This document shows positions 1 to 7,799 of a stretch of DNA of 64,000 nucleotides, one piece after another. The translations under genes and the position numbers were made by a program. Under the pieces are notes generated by a model. That model searched no databases, was not told the DNA's origin, and worked only from the letters and a program-made list of their open reading frames with translations. Each line of letters opens with the position of its first letter. The first letter of the stretch is position 1. Source of the DNA: Pseudomonas nunensis (lineage in GTDB: Bacteria; Pseudomonadota; Gammaproteobacteria; Pseudomonadales; Pseudomonadaceae); NCBI RefSeq assembly GCF_024296925.1, contig NZ_CP101125.1, positions 2,358,501-2,422,500 on the forward strand, given 5' to 3'.

Positions 1-114
1 AGTGGCCATGTCATCGCCAAGCAGCAACGCACAAAGCCCCTTGTCACTGAAGGCCAGCAACAATACGCCCAGCGAGCAAGTGCCGCTGATGTAGCGAATC
101 GAGGAAGTAGACAT
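1..114 (-). CDS. Methylated-DNA--protein-cysteine methyltransferase (Ogt/Ada C-terminal type), N-terminal fragment
   Basis: Only the first 38 codons are present; the gene runs off the left edge. The peptide starts MSTSSIRYISGTCSLG and continues with a FSDKGLCALLLGDD stretch. This resembles the N-terminal ribonuclease-like subdomain of Ogt/Ada-type O6-alkylguanine-DNA alkyltransferases, which commonly read CSLGxxLVAxSxKGICAI. The active-site PCHR motif would lie outside the window. The family moves alkyl groups from O6-alkylguanine to a protein cysteine. The ATG follows a short purine-rich stretch (AAGGAGTC on the minus strand). The identification is from this similarity alone. Confidence 0.6.
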   Translation of the reverse strand, partial: MSTSSIRYISGTCSLGVLLLAFSDKGLCALLLGDDMAT

Positions 115-243
115 GTTCTGACTCCTTAACCAAAGGTTGAGGTGGCCAGTCTAGGGAGCGCCGATCGAGCGAACACTCCGGCGCTTGCGGTCGAATTCGA
201 GCGGGGCGGGGAGCCGACGTCCGTGTTATCGCTCCCGGTCGCG

Positions 244-414
244 TTACAGCGCTTTGCTGACGCTGATGTCGCTGATCACGTCTTCGCCCTGGCCATGAAT
301 GGCGTCCAGCGCAGCTTTGGCTTCTTCTTCAGAGCCGTTTACAAGCTGGGCAAATTCGAAGCGGCGCTCGCCGTTGAGTTTGTATTTGATGACGTACTTG
401 GTCGTTTGGGCCAC
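244..414 (-). CDS. Small conserved-looking hypothetical protein, GTG start
   Basis: A 56-residue reading frame, VAQTTKYVIKYKLNGERRFE and onward, ending SDISVSKAL. It lies 35 bp downstream of the DUF1883 gene on the same strand, so the two may be cotranscribed. I chose GTG at 414 because the frame upstream overlaps the DUF1883 gene and reads as low-complexity out-of-frame sequence. A weak AAAAAGGCAG ribosome site precedes it. The peptide looks like a small alpha/beta fold with an acidic helix (NGSEEEAKAALDAI). I do not recognise the family. The start is uncertain. Confidence 0.6.
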   Translation of the reverse strand: MAQTTKYVIKYKLNGERRFEFAQLVNGSEEEAKAALDAIHGQGEDVISDISVSKAL

Positions 415-449
415 GGTGATGTCTGCCTTTTTGCGTGTGTGGACGTTGA

Positions 450-755
450 TCAGCTCAGTTTGGTGCTGGAACGGCGAACGATCTTGATCGAGTGGGTCAA
501 GGTCGGCTTGCGCGTAACGCTGATGGCTTTGCGGCTGTTGACCATGTCGATGGTGATGTTCCAGAAACCGGTGCTTGGAGCGGTGATGCGCGCAGGGAAA
601 GTGTCGAATGCGCCGCCGTGATAAGTGTGACGACCGCCATTCTTGAAGCTGCGGAAGTTGGCGTCGTTCATCAAGCGGATGTTGCACATTTGGGAGCACT
701 GGATGACGACGATGTCGTCTTCATTGAGGTGCTCGCGCTGGTGGATAAATTTCAT
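450..755 (-). CDS. DUF1883 domain-containing protein
   Basis: A 101-residue soluble protein that looks like DUF1883 over its whole length. It begins MKFIHQREHLNEDDIVVIQC and carries the conserved-looking block GGRHTYHGGAFDTFPA followed by STGFWNITID. The family is a small beta-rich fold of unknown function, and the length fits a single complete domain. A strong GGAGG lies just upstream of the ATG. The next gene on the strand is the 56-residue hypothetical. The family call is from memory of the motif; the function is unknown. Confidence 0.8.
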   Translation of the reverse strand: MKFIHQREHLNEDDIVVIQCSQMCNIRLMNDANFRSFKNGGRHTYHGGAFDTFPARITAPSTGFWNITIDMVNSRKAISVTRKPTLTHSIKIVRRSSTKLS

Positions 756-966
756 GAGGCGCCTCCAGAAGGGCTTTTTCTACAAAATCAAAACGATAGC
801 AGGGCAATTGGCACAGTTTATCAGCCCGAACGGGTTATTATCCGGCTGTCAGCGTCGTGTTTGACAATTAAAAACAGTTATTCGGAATTCTATGAGCGAT
901 AAATGCAACGAGCCTCGGAGAAAAACAGTCATTACGCTGTCGGAGGGTCTTTATCGGAGGTTTTGT

Positions 967-1323
967 ATGAAATGGGGTGTCCTGGTCTTGCCACTGGCTT
1001 TGGCGGTGAGTGGTTGTGCAAACGTCGCAGAAATCAACGAAACACTGCCGACCATGATCGTGATCTCAGGTAAAAAACCCCAGGAATATGCACAGTGCCT
1101 GGTCGAGAAACTGGCTCCCAGCCGTGGCGCCTTGCAACTTGAGCCGCACAAGGACGGCATGCGTGTGATCGTTCCAGGGAAGTTTTCCTCGGGGCCGGCC
1201 GCCGTATTCGATATCGAAGACCGCTCCGGCGGCAGCGGTATCAAATTGCATGAGCGCATGTCCAACGTGCCGGTACGCCCCAAAGATATTCAGCGTGCCG
1301 CTACCGCGTGCATTTCCGGCTGA
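967..1323 (+). CDS. Putative lipoprotein of unknown function
   Basis: A 118-residue protein with a lipoprotein signal: basic start MKWG, a hydrophobic run, then the lipobox AVSGC with the acylated Cys at about residue 17. The mature part contains KKPQEYAQCLVEKL and two more cysteines, which could form a disulfide in the periplasm. An in-frame upstream ATG at 892 exists. The one at 967 is preferred because it has GGAGG at the right distance and puts the signal peptide at the N-terminus. No function can be assigned. Confidence 0.75.
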   Translation: MKWGVLVLPLALAVSGCANVAEINETLPTMIVISGKKPQEYAQCLVEKLAPSRGALQLEPHKDGMRVIVPGKFSSGPAAVFDIEDRSGGSGIKLHERMSNVPVRPKDIQRAATACISG

Positions 1324-1343
1324 TAGAATCGACAGCCTGCCTG

Positions 1344-1379
1344 ATGCCGCCAAGGCAACACTTTGGCGGCATTGTCATT
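1344..1379 (+). terminator. Hairpin after the lipoprotein gene
   Basis: Inverted repeat ATGCCGCCAA / TTGGCGGCAT with a short loop, followed by TGTCATTT. It sits 20 bp after the stop at 1323 and just before the next gene. The stem is good but the T-tract is poor, so it may terminate weakly or only stabilise the transcript end. Confidence 0.5.
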
Positions 1380-1392
1380 TCTGGAGCCGCGC

Positions 1393-1623
1393 ATGAAGCG
1401 AGAGCAAGTACGTGAACGCCATGCAGAGGGCCATATCTCTGCCACCCACGTTATTCAGAACCCGGCGAACTCGGGGGAATGGATCGTGTTTTTCAAGAAG
1501 AGTGCCGGGCGCAGTTATTTCCTGGTGGATGATAACGACGAAGTCGAATCCTTCAGTCGCCTGGACGATCTGATCGAGGCCGTGCGCGGCCTCGGGATCA
1601 AATTTGCCGAAATCCACATGTAG
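1393..1623 (+). CDS. Small hypothetical cytoplasmic protein
   Basis: A 76-residue protein beginning MKREQVRERHAEGHISATHV. It has an aromatic beta-rich middle (EWIVFFKKSAGRSYFLVDD) and a C-terminal helix ending GIKFAEIHM. There is no signal peptide. The ATG at 1393 follows CTGGAG. This kind of short acidic protein occurs in many pseudomonads, but I cannot name a family. It converges on the lipoprotein gene at 1635-1916, with only 11 bp between the stops. Confidence 0.65.
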   Translation: MKREQVRERHAEGHISATHVIQNPANSGEWIVFFKKSAGRSYFLVDDNDEVESFSRLDDLIEAVRGLGIKFAEIHM

Positions 1624-1634
1624 GGCAGGGCGCC

Positions 1635-1916
1635 CTACTTGCAGACCACCACTACGCTGCGGTTCTTGAAGTTGCCCACATCGACACCCAGGGTTTTGTC
1701 GCTTTCCTTGGTCGACGGGGTTCCGTCGGTTCCTACGATCCGGTAGCCAGTGCCGGCACACGAGTCATCGGCTTTTTCATAGCAGGTAGCCCAGGAATTG
1801 GCCTCCCCGGAGCAGTCGATAGTCAGCCCTTGCTCGCCATTGTTCAGATAGGTCTTTTCGGATGTGGCGCAGCCAGTGAGCGCCAGTACTGCAATCAGTG
1901 CTAGAAGTTTGTTCAT
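1635..1916 (-). CDS. Small putative lipoprotein
   Basis: A 93-residue protein with a lipoprotein signal MNKLLALIAVLALTGC; the lipobox ALTGC puts the acylated cysteine at residue 16. The mature domain has four further cysteines (DCSGE, ATCYEK, DSCAG, VVVCK), suggesting two disulfides in the periplasm. The C-terminal NRSVVVVC strand looks like the end of a compact beta domain. The function is unknown. It converges with the 76-residue gene. Confidence 0.7.
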   Translation of the reverse strand: MNKLLALIAVLALTGCATSEKTYLNNGEQGLTIDCSGEANSWATCYEKADDSCAGTGYRIVGTDGTPSTKESDKTLGVDVGNFKNRSVVVVCK

Positions 1917-2007
1917 GTCGTTGTCGTCGTCAGATGATGGGGCTAAGCCTGTGACAGCAGCGGTGTCAAAAGGTTATAGCGATTGGCCACTTTGTTGCGA
2001 ACAAGCG

Positions 2008-2037
2008 TAAAAAAGCCCTGCACAGGGGCAGGGCTGC
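2008..2037 (-). terminator. Rho-independent terminator for the gene at 2054-2242
   Basis: On the minus strand the stem AGCCCTG / CAGGGCT with a GC-rich loop is followed by TTTTTT. It starts 17 bp beyond the stop codon at 2054. Confidence 0.75.
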
Positions 2038-2053
2038 TCGAATCAGATGCGTT

Positions 2054-2242
2054 TCAGGACTTGTCCTTGCCGCGCCGCTTCGGGCCTGCGGGTTGATCTT
2101 GCAACACCGATGCCACCTCGATCGCCAACGCTTCGGTCGGGAAAGGTCCAGCGATATTTTCGCCAGCAACGCTGTCTACCCACCATTGGCCGTCCTTCGC
2201 CTGGTTGATCAGGTACCCATTGACGCTTTTTGCTACCGACAT
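2054..2242 (-). CDS. Small hypothetical protein
   Basis: A 62-residue soluble protein starting MSVAKSVNGYLINQAKDGQW, with a proline/lysine-rich basic tail (PAGPKRRGKDKS). The pattern of short strands, GPFPTEALAIEVASVL helix and basic tail recalls small pseudomonad proteins of unknown function that might bind nucleic acid; this is inference only. It is a single-gene unit with its own downstream terminator. Confidence 0.6.
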   Translation of the reverse strand: MSVAKSVNGYLINQAKDGQWWVDSVAGENIAGPFPTEALAIEVASVLQDQPAGPKRRGKDKS

Positions 2243-2500
2243 CTATCTGCCTCGTTGGCTGGTTCAATCGCGCCATGATAACGCCAAATGCCCTCAACGG
2301 GGGCTGATGGGCGTATGGTGATGTGATTGTCGGTCAGTGCAAAGCCGATGGTCTGTGCTATCTATAAAAGCTTACGGGAACTATCCGCCAGAATATTTCT
2401 CTATGATGGCATCGGTTAGCCAGCGCGGGGCATTGTAAGGTGCACGCCGCCTGATTAGACTGCGCCGAAACTCGTACACACAGCCCTTTCAAGGACTTAT

Positions 2501-3340
2501 ATGATCAAGAAATGCTTGTTCCCAGCAGCCGGTTACGGTACTCGCTTCCTGCCAGCGACTAAAGCCATGCCCAAAGAAATGCTGCCGGTGGTAAACAAGC
2601 CACTGATCCAGTACGGCGTCGAAGAAGCACTGGACGCTGGGTTGACTGAAATCTCCATCGTGACCGGTCGCGGTAAACGCGCTCTGGAAGACCACTTCGA
2701 CATCAGCTACGAGCTGGAAAACCAGATCAAGGGCACCGACAAGGAAAAATACCTGGTCGGCATCCGCAAACTGCTCGACGAGTGCTCGTTCTCCTACACT
2801 CGCCAGACCGAAATGAAGGGCCTGGGCCACGCGATCCTGACCGGCCGTCCACTGATCGGCGACGAACCTTTCGCCGTGGTGCTGGCGGACGACTTGTGCG
2901 TCAACCTCGACGGTGACGGCGTCCTGACCCAGATGGTCAAGCTGTACAAACAGTACCGCTGCTCGATCATCGCGATCCAGGAAGTCGATCCGCTGGAAAC
3001 CAACAAGTACGGCGTGATTGCCGGTGACTTGATCGGTGACGATCTGTACCGCGTGCGCAACATGGTTGAAAAACCGGCTCCGGAGGATGCACCGTCGAAC
3101 CTGGCGATCATCGGCCGTTACATCTTGACCCCGGACATCTTTGACCTGATCAAGCAAACCGAGCCAGGCAAGGGCGGCGAAATCCAGATCACCGACGCCT
3201 TGATGAAACAGGCGCAAAACGGTTGCGTGATTGCCTACAAGTTCAAAGGCAAGCGCTTCGACTGCGGTGGCGCTGAAGGCTACATCGAAGCGACCAACTT
3301 CTGCTTCGAGAACTTCTACAAGACTGGCAAGGCTTACTGA
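2501..3340 (+). CDS. galU: UTP--glucose-1-phosphate uridylyltransferase
   Basis: This 279-residue cytoplasmic enzyme makes UDP-glucose from UTP and glucose 1-phosphate, supplying LPS, exopolysaccharide and trehalose pathways. The N-terminal nucleotidyltransferase signature is clear: AAGYGTRFLPATKAMPKEML, then NKPLIQYGVEEA. Other GalU landmarks are VLADDLCVNLDG, VEKPAPEDAPSNLAIIGRYI and the KGKRFDCGGAEGYIEA segment. Length matches bacterial GalU. The ATG follows AAGGACTTAT. A terminator follows, so it is probably monocistronic. About 255 bp upstream holds no gene and presumably carries its promoter. Confidence 0.97.
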   Translation: MIKKCLFPAAGYGTRFLPATKAMPKEMLPVVNKPLIQYGVEEALDAGLTEISIVTGRGKRALEDHFDISYELENQIKGTDKEKYLVGIRKLLDECSFSYTRQTEMKGLGHAILTGRPLIGDEPFAVVLADDLCVNLDGDGVLTQMVKLYKQYRCSIIAIQEVDPLETNKYGVIAGDLIGDDLYRVRNMVEKPAPEDAPSNLAIIGRYILTPDIFDLIKQTEPGKGGEIQITDALMKQAQNGCVIAYKFKGKRFDCGGAEGYIEATNFCFENFYKTGKAY

Positions 3341-3365
3341 TAGCGCTTGACTGACCTGTACTGAG

Positions 3366-3391
3366 AAAACCACCTTCGGGTGGTTTTTTCG
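3366..3391 (+). terminator. Rho-independent terminator of galU
   Basis: Compact stem AACCACC / GGTGGTT around a TTCG tetraloop followed by TTTTTT, 25 bp after the galU stop. It insulates galU from gor. Confidence 0.9.
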
Positions 3392-3470
3392 TTTTCAGGC
3401 CCCATATCGTTCGCAGCGCTTGCCCAATAGACGTCTGCGGGTATGCTGATGGCCTGCCGAGGAGATAGAA

Positions 3471-4829
3471 ATGGCCTACGATTTTGACCTTTATGTGATT
3501 GGCGCCGGTTCCGGCGGTGTGCGGGCTGCGCGATTCGCGGCCGGTTTCGGCGCGAAAGTGGCGGTGGCCGAAAGCCGCTACCTGGGCGGTACTTGCGTGA
3601 ACGTCGGCTGCGTGCCGAAAAAACTGTTGGTCTACGGTGCGCACTTCGCTGAAGACTTCGAGCAGTCTTCCGGTTTCGGCTGGAGCCTGGGCGAGGCGAA
3701 GTTCGATTGGGCGACGCTGATCGCCAACAAGGATCGCGAGATCAATCGCCTCAACGGCATTTATCGCAACCTGCTGGTCAACAGCGGCGTGACCTTGCAC
3801 GAAGGCCACGCCAAGATCGTCGACCCGAATACGGTCGAGATCAATGGCGAGCACTACAGCGCCAAGAACATTCTGATTGCTACTGGCGGCTGGCCGCAGA
3901 TCCCGGAGATTCCGGGGCACGAACACGCGATCAGCTCCAATCAGGCGTTCTTCCTCAAAGAATTGCCGAAGCGCGTTCTGGTGGTCGGCGGTGGTTACAT
4001 CGCAGTGGAGTTCGCTGGGATCTTCCACGGTCTGGGCGCACAAACCACGCTGCTGTATCGCGGCGACCTGTTCCTGCGCGGCTTTGACGGCGCGGTGCGC
4101 AAACACCTGCAGGAAGAGCTGACCAAGCGCGGTATGGACCTGCAGTTCAATGCGGACATCGAGCGTATCGAGAAACTGGCCGACGGCAGCCTGAAAGCGA
4201 CCCTCAAGGATGGCCGCGAGCTGGAAGCCGACTGCGTGTTCTATGCCACTGGGCGACGTCCGATGCTGGACAACCTTGGGCTGGAGAACACGGACGTCAA
4301 ACTCGACAAGAAAGGTTTCGTTGAAGTCGATGAGCAATATCAAACCGCCGAGCCTTCGATTCTGGCACTGGGCGATGTGATTGGTCGTGTGCAACTGACC
4401 CCGGTGGCGCTGGCAGAAGGCATGGCGGTTGCGCGACGCTTGTTCAAGCCTGAGCAGTATCGTCCGGTGGACTACAAGATGATCCCGACAGCGGTGTTCA
4501 GCTTGCCGAACATCGGCACCGTCGGCCTCACCGAAGAAGAAGCCCGGGAAGCCGGGCATGACGTGGTGATCTACGAAAGCCGTTTCCGGCCAATGAAGCT
4601 GACCCTGACCGAGTGTCAGGAGCGCACGCTCATGAAACTGGTTGTGGATGCCAAGACTGACAAGGTGTTGGGCTGCCACATGGTCGGTCCCGATGCCGGG
4701 GAAATCGTCCAAGGTTTGGCGATTGCCCTGAAGGCCGGCGCCACCAAGCGCGATTTCGACGAAACCATCGGTGTGCACCCGACGGCCGCCGAAGAGTTCG
4801 TCACCATGCGGACGCCGGTCGCGGGTTAA
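3471..4829 (+). CDS. gor: Glutathione-disulfide reductase
   Basis: This 452-residue FAD flavoenzyme reduces GSSG with NADPH. The FAD motif [11 protein letters not shown] is at the N-terminus. The redox disulfide is in [13 protein letters not shown] (Cys about 42 and 47). The NAD(P)-binding loop is [13 protein letters not shown]. The second FAD motif is ILALGDV, and the C-terminal dimer-interface histidine is in [10 protein letters not shown]. The size is normal for the family. It lies after galU beyond a terminator. Its TAA overlaps the TAA of the convergent KfrA-like gene in the shared TTAA at 4826-4829. Confidence 0.96.
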   Translation: MAYDFDLYVIGAGSGGVRAARFAAGFGAKVAVAESRYLGGTCVNVGCVPKKLLVYGAHFAEDFEQSSGFGWSLGEAKFDWATLIANKDREINRLNGIYRNLLVNSGVTLHEGHAKIVDPNTVEINGEHYSAKNILIATGGWPQIPEIPGHEHAISSNQAFFLKELPKRVLVVGGGYIAVEFAGIFHGLGAQTTLLYRGDLFLRGFDGAVRKHLQEELTKRGMDLQFNADIERIEKLADGSLKATLKDGRELEADCVFYATGRRPMLDNLGLENTDVKLDKKGFVEVDEQYQTAEPSILALGDVIGRVQLTPVALAEGMAVARRLFKPEQYRPVDYKMIPTAVFSLPNIGTVGLTEEEAREAGHDVVIYESRFRPMKLTLTECQERTLMKLVVDAKTDKVLGCHMVGPDAGEIVQGLAIALKAGATKRDFDETIGVHPTAAEEFVTMRTPVAG

Positions 4830-5836
4830 TCGTCTTTAGCTGCGTCTGGCGCCGTCGCAACGACTGCCGCCAGACGCACGCTTTCATCCAGGCTGGCCTG
4901 GGTCTTCGCCAATTCGACTTCCAGTGACTGATTGATCTGCGACTGCTCGTCGACGTTCTGTTTGAGCGCCTGACTTTCCAGCAAGGCGATGCGCAAGCGT
5001 TCCTGAAGAAGGGTGCGTTCGCTGTCGACGCGGTTGGCTTGTTCCAGCAGTTGATCCTGGCGAGTATTGGCTTGTTTGAGCTGCTCTTGTAGCAGGCTCA
5101 ACTCCCGCAGCGTTCCACGGTTCTCGGTTAGCAAGCGCTCGTTGTCGCGATGCAACTGGGTGATCTCATCCTGACGGACGAGGGCGCTTTGCTGGGCCTG
5201 GCGCAATTCCATCTGAATCTGTTGCACCTGGCCTTCATGGCGACGCTGATCCTGTTCGCGCTGCTCCTTGACGGCATTGCGATAATGTTCGAGCGCGTCC
5301 CGGGCGTGCAGGTGTTTCTCTTCGAGGGAGCGGATCTGCTCGTCCTTGTCTTTCAAGCGCAATTCAAAATCCGCCAGCGCCTGGTTCAGCCCGGCGTTGC
5401 GGGTTTGCTCGGTCTGCAGCATCGAGCGGGTTTCCAGCAGCGCGTCGGATTCCTGAGTCAGTGCCAGGCTTTGAATTTCATATTGCTGATGCAGTTCGCT
5501 GTTGGCCTCTCGGGCTTCATCGAGCTGTGACTCCAACTCCTTGCGCTGGCGGTTGAACTGCTCGCGGGCCTGATCAATCGGCTCTTGCGCCTGCTCCTTC
5601 AGGCGTTGCGCCAGGCGCGACACCAGTCCGGCCAGCTCATCATCGATGGGTTCGGACGTCGCTTCAGTACGCTCCGGGCCGCCATCCAATTCCTTCAAAT
5701 AGCGATGAATCGTGGTTTTCGAGCCGGTATTGCCCATCTCGATTCGTACCGCATCAATGCTGGGGTTTTCGCCACGGGCGAGGATCGCCAGCCGTGCTGC
5801 TTGAACCACTGCTTTATTTACACCGCCACGAGCCAT
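4826..5836 (-). CDS. KfrA-like coiled-coil DNA-binding protein
   Basis: A 336-residue protein whose N-terminus ([20 protein letters not shown], then [20 protein letters not shown], then HRYLKELD) matches the KfrA N-terminal helix-turn-helix type known from plasmid KfrA and chromosomal pseudomonad homologues. Residues from about 75 to 320 are a long Q/E/R-rich coiled coil, as in KfrA. The ATG at 5836 is chosen over one 57 bp upstream because AGGAAG precedes it and the domain begins there. It is divergent from a tyrosine recombinase, and the intergenic region is full of GGTAC-type palindromes that it may bind. Its biological role is unknown. Confidence 0.85.
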   Translation of the reverse strand: MARGGVNKAVVQAARLAILARGENPSIDAVRIEMGNTGSKTTIHRYLKELDGGPERTEATSEPIDDELAGLVSRLAQRLKEQAQEPIDQAREQFNRQRKELESQLDEAREANSELHQQYEIQSLALTQESDALLETRSMLQTEQTRNAGLNQALADFELRLKDKDEQIRSLEEKHLHARDALEHYRNAVKEQREQDQRRHEGQVQQIQMELRQAQQSALVRQDEITQLHRDNERLLTENRGTLRELSLLQEQLKQANTRQDQLLEQANRVDSERTLLQERLRIALLESQALKQNVDEQSQINQSLEVELAKTQASLDESVRLAAVVATAPDAAKDD

Positions 5837-5859
5837 GAGTCTTCCTACGATTTCGTAAT

Positions 5860-5945
5860 GTGGTACGTACCACTGCTGTACACATTGTACCATTGCAAAT
5901 AAAAAGGTAAATACTCCAGATTACTGGTACGGGATATACTGGTAT
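5860..5945. promoter_or_regulatory. Cluster of GGTAC-type palindromes between the KfrA-like and recombinase genes
   Basis: A perfect 14-bp palindrome GTGGTACGTACCAC is at 5860-5873. TGTACA is at 5877-5882, TGTACCA at 5886-5892, and the direct repeats TACTGGTA are at 5922-5929 and 5937-5944. They lie in the divergent promoter region of a DNA-binding protein gene and a recombinase gene. Inference: autoregulatory operators, as KfrA-type proteins have at their own promoters, or possibly a recombination core site. Confidence 0.6.
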
Positions 5946-6014
5946 TACCCCGTGTGATGATCTGTAGATGCGGTTTTAACCCGCCACAGCAGTACGTTTT
6001 CGAGAGTTGAGCCC

Positions 6015-6959
6015 ATGACCGATCTGGATCGCTACCTGCAAGCAGCCACCCGCGACAACACCCGTCGCAGCTACCGGGCGGCCATTGAGCACTTCGAAGT
6101 CAGTTGGGGTGGGTTCCTGCCGGCGACCAGCGATAGCGTTGCGCGTTATCTGGTCGCGCATGCGGGCGTGCTGTCGGTGAATACGCTGAAGCTGCGCCTG
6201 TCGGCATTGGCGCAATGGCACAACAGCCAAGGCTTTGCCGATCCAACCAAGGCGCCAGTGGTGCGCCAGGTGTTCAAAGGGATTCGCGCGCTGCACCCGG
6301 CGCAAGAGAAACAAGCCGAACCATTGCAGCTTCAACACCTGGAGCAAGTGGTGGCGTGGCTGGAGCAGGAAGCGCAAACCGCCCGGAACGGAGGTGATCA
6401 GCCAGGATTGCTGCGGGCACGGCGCGACATGGCGCTGATCCTTCTGGGCTTCTGGCGCGGCTTTCGCAGCGATGAGCTGTGCCGATTGCAGATCGAGCAC
6501 GTAAAAGCCGTCGCTCAATCGGGCATCACGCTCTATCTGCCGCGCAGCAAGAGCGACCGCGAAAACCTCGGCAAGACCTATCAGACGCCGGCGTTGCAGC
6601 GTTTGTGTCCGGTGCAGGCCTACATCGCCTGGATCACTGAAGCTGCATTGGTTCGCGGTCCGGTGTTTCGTGGCATCGACCGCTGGGGTCACCTGAGTGA
6701 GGAGGGCTTGCACGCCAACAGCGTGATTCCGCTGTTGCGCCAGGCACTGGAGCGCGCCGGCATTCCGGCCGAGCACTACACCAGTCACTCCTTGCGTCGC
6801 GGTTTTGCAACATGGGCCCATCAGAGTGGTTGGGACCTGAAGTCGTTGATGAGTTACGTGGGCTGGAAGGATATGAAATCCGCCATGCGCTATGTTGAAG
6901 CCAGCCCGTTTCTCGGGATGACGCCCCTCGCGGAAAAGGCCATTGGCGCTGCTAAGTAA
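6015..6959 (+). CDS. Tyrosine-type site-specific recombinase
   Basis: A 314-residue phage-integrase-family protein. The N-terminal SAM-like core-binding domain starts TRRSYRAAIEHFEVSWGGFL. The catalytic residues are visible: Arg in RGFRSDELCRL (about 151), HSLRRG (His and Arg about 257-260), and the nucleophilic Tyr in AMRYVEASP (about 292). It is followed not by phage or integron genes but by ahpC, so it is an orphan. It is divergent from the KfrA-like gene with shared palindromes. Its targets are unknown. It may be a domesticated chromosomal recombinase, because the neighbours are core genes. Confidence 0.9.
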   Translation: MTDLDRYLQAATRDNTRRSYRAAIEHFEVSWGGFLPATSDSVARYLVAHAGVLSVNTLKLRLSALAQWHNSQGFADPTKAPVVRQVFKGIRALHPAQEKQAEPLQLQHLEQVVAWLEQEAQTARNGGDQPGLLRARRDMALILLGFWRGFRSDELCRLQIEHVKAVAQSGITLYLPRSKSDRENLGKTYQTPALQRLCPVQAYIAWITEAALVRGPVFRGIDRWGHLSEEGLHANSVIPLLRQALERAGIPAEHYTSHSLRRGFATWAHQSGWDLKSLMSYVGWKDMKSAMRYVEASPFLGMTPLAEKAIGAAK

Positions 6960-7104
6960 GTTTTCTTCTATTAATACGTTCTGCTAATAGCGAAAACCAA
7001 TGAGCAGCATGAGCTTTGCCAATGAGCCATCCGGCTATCGAGTGGGTAGGATTCACTCCATCAACTTCTCAACCCAACTTTTCAACCCTGACGGAGAGTC
7101 ACCG

Positions 7105-7668
7105 ATGCCTATCATCAACAGCCAAGTAAAACCGTTCAAAGCTACCGCTTACAAAAATGGCGACTTCGTACAAGTGTCGGACGCAGACCTGAAAGGCAAA
7201 TGGTCTGTCGTGTTCTTCTACCCAGCTGACTTCACTTTCGTTTGCCCAACCGAACTGGAAGACCTGGCTGACAACTACGCCGCGTTCCAGAAACTGGGCG
7301 TCGAAATCTACAGCGTTTCCACTGACACTCACTTTGCTCACGCTGCCTGGCACAACACTTCGCCAGCCATCGGCAAAATCGAATACACCATGATCGGCGA
7401 CCCAACCCACGCCATCTCCCGCAACTTCGACGTACTGATCGAAGAAGTTGGCCTGGCTGACCGTGGCACCTTCGTGATCAACCCGGAAGGCCAGATCAAA
7501 ATCGTTGAGCTGAACGATGGCGGTGTTGGTCGTGACGCTTCCGAACTGCTGCGCAAAATCAAGGCTGCCCAGTACGTTGCTGCTCACCCGGGCGAAGTTT
7601 GCCCAGCCAAGTGGAAAGAAGGCGAGGCCACTCTGGCTCCGTCCCTGGACCTGGTCGGCAAGATCTAA
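7105..7668 (+). CDS. ahpC: Alkyl hydroperoxide reductase peroxiredoxin subunit
   Basis: A 187-residue 2-Cys peroxiredoxin that reduces H2O2 and organic peroxides in the cytoplasm. The peroxidatic Cys is in [15 protein letters not shown] (about residue 47) and the resolving Cys in [10 protein letters not shown] (about 166). The start [13 protein letters not shown] follows GGAGAGTCACCG. An in-frame ATG further upstream has no ribosome site and adds non-family sequence. The next gene, ahpF, encodes its reductase, but a strong hairpin lies between them. Regulation by OxyR is expected for the family, but I could not see a convincing site. Confidence 0.97.
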   Translation: MPIINSQVKPFKATAYKNGDFVQVSDADLKGKWSVVFFYPADFTFVCPTELEDLADNYAAFQKLGVEIYSVSTDTHFAHAAWHNTSPAIGKIEYTMIGDPTHAISRNFDVLIEEVGLADRGTFVINPEGQIKIVELNDGGVGRDASELLRKIKAAQYVAAHPGEVCPAKWKEGEATLAPSLDLVGKI

Positions 7669-7734
7669 GTCTGTGACGCAAGCATCACCAGGGCGGGTTT
7701 CCGCACCTAAGTAAGCTGCAACCGCCCAATAAAA

Positions 7735-7769
7735 ACGCCCGGGCGAGATTCGCTCGGGCGTTTTTTTTC
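7735..7769 (+). terminator. Rho-independent terminator between ahpC and ahpF
   Basis: Stem ACGCCCG / CGGGCGT extended by GCGA/TCGC, followed by eight T residues. It is 65 bp after ahpC and 30 bp before the ahpF start, so much ahpC transcription should stop here. Confidence 0.88.
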
Positions 7770-7799
7770 GCCTCAAATAAAGTAAAGGAAATCGCCCGT

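Noticed and set aside
3243..4778. 511-codon open frame antisense to gor
   Set aside because: It mirrors gor codons, has His/Gln/Val-rich low-quality sequence, and gor itself has all catalytic motifs. It is a GC-rich shadow.
6015..6959. Prophage or integron marked by the recombinase
   Set aside because: No phage, attC or cassette genes flank it, and both neighbours are core genes.
6960..7104. Possible OxyR site upstream of ahpC
   Set aside because: Several ATAG-like and CTAT-like tetranucleotides exist, but not with the required 7-bp spacing, so I do not call a site.
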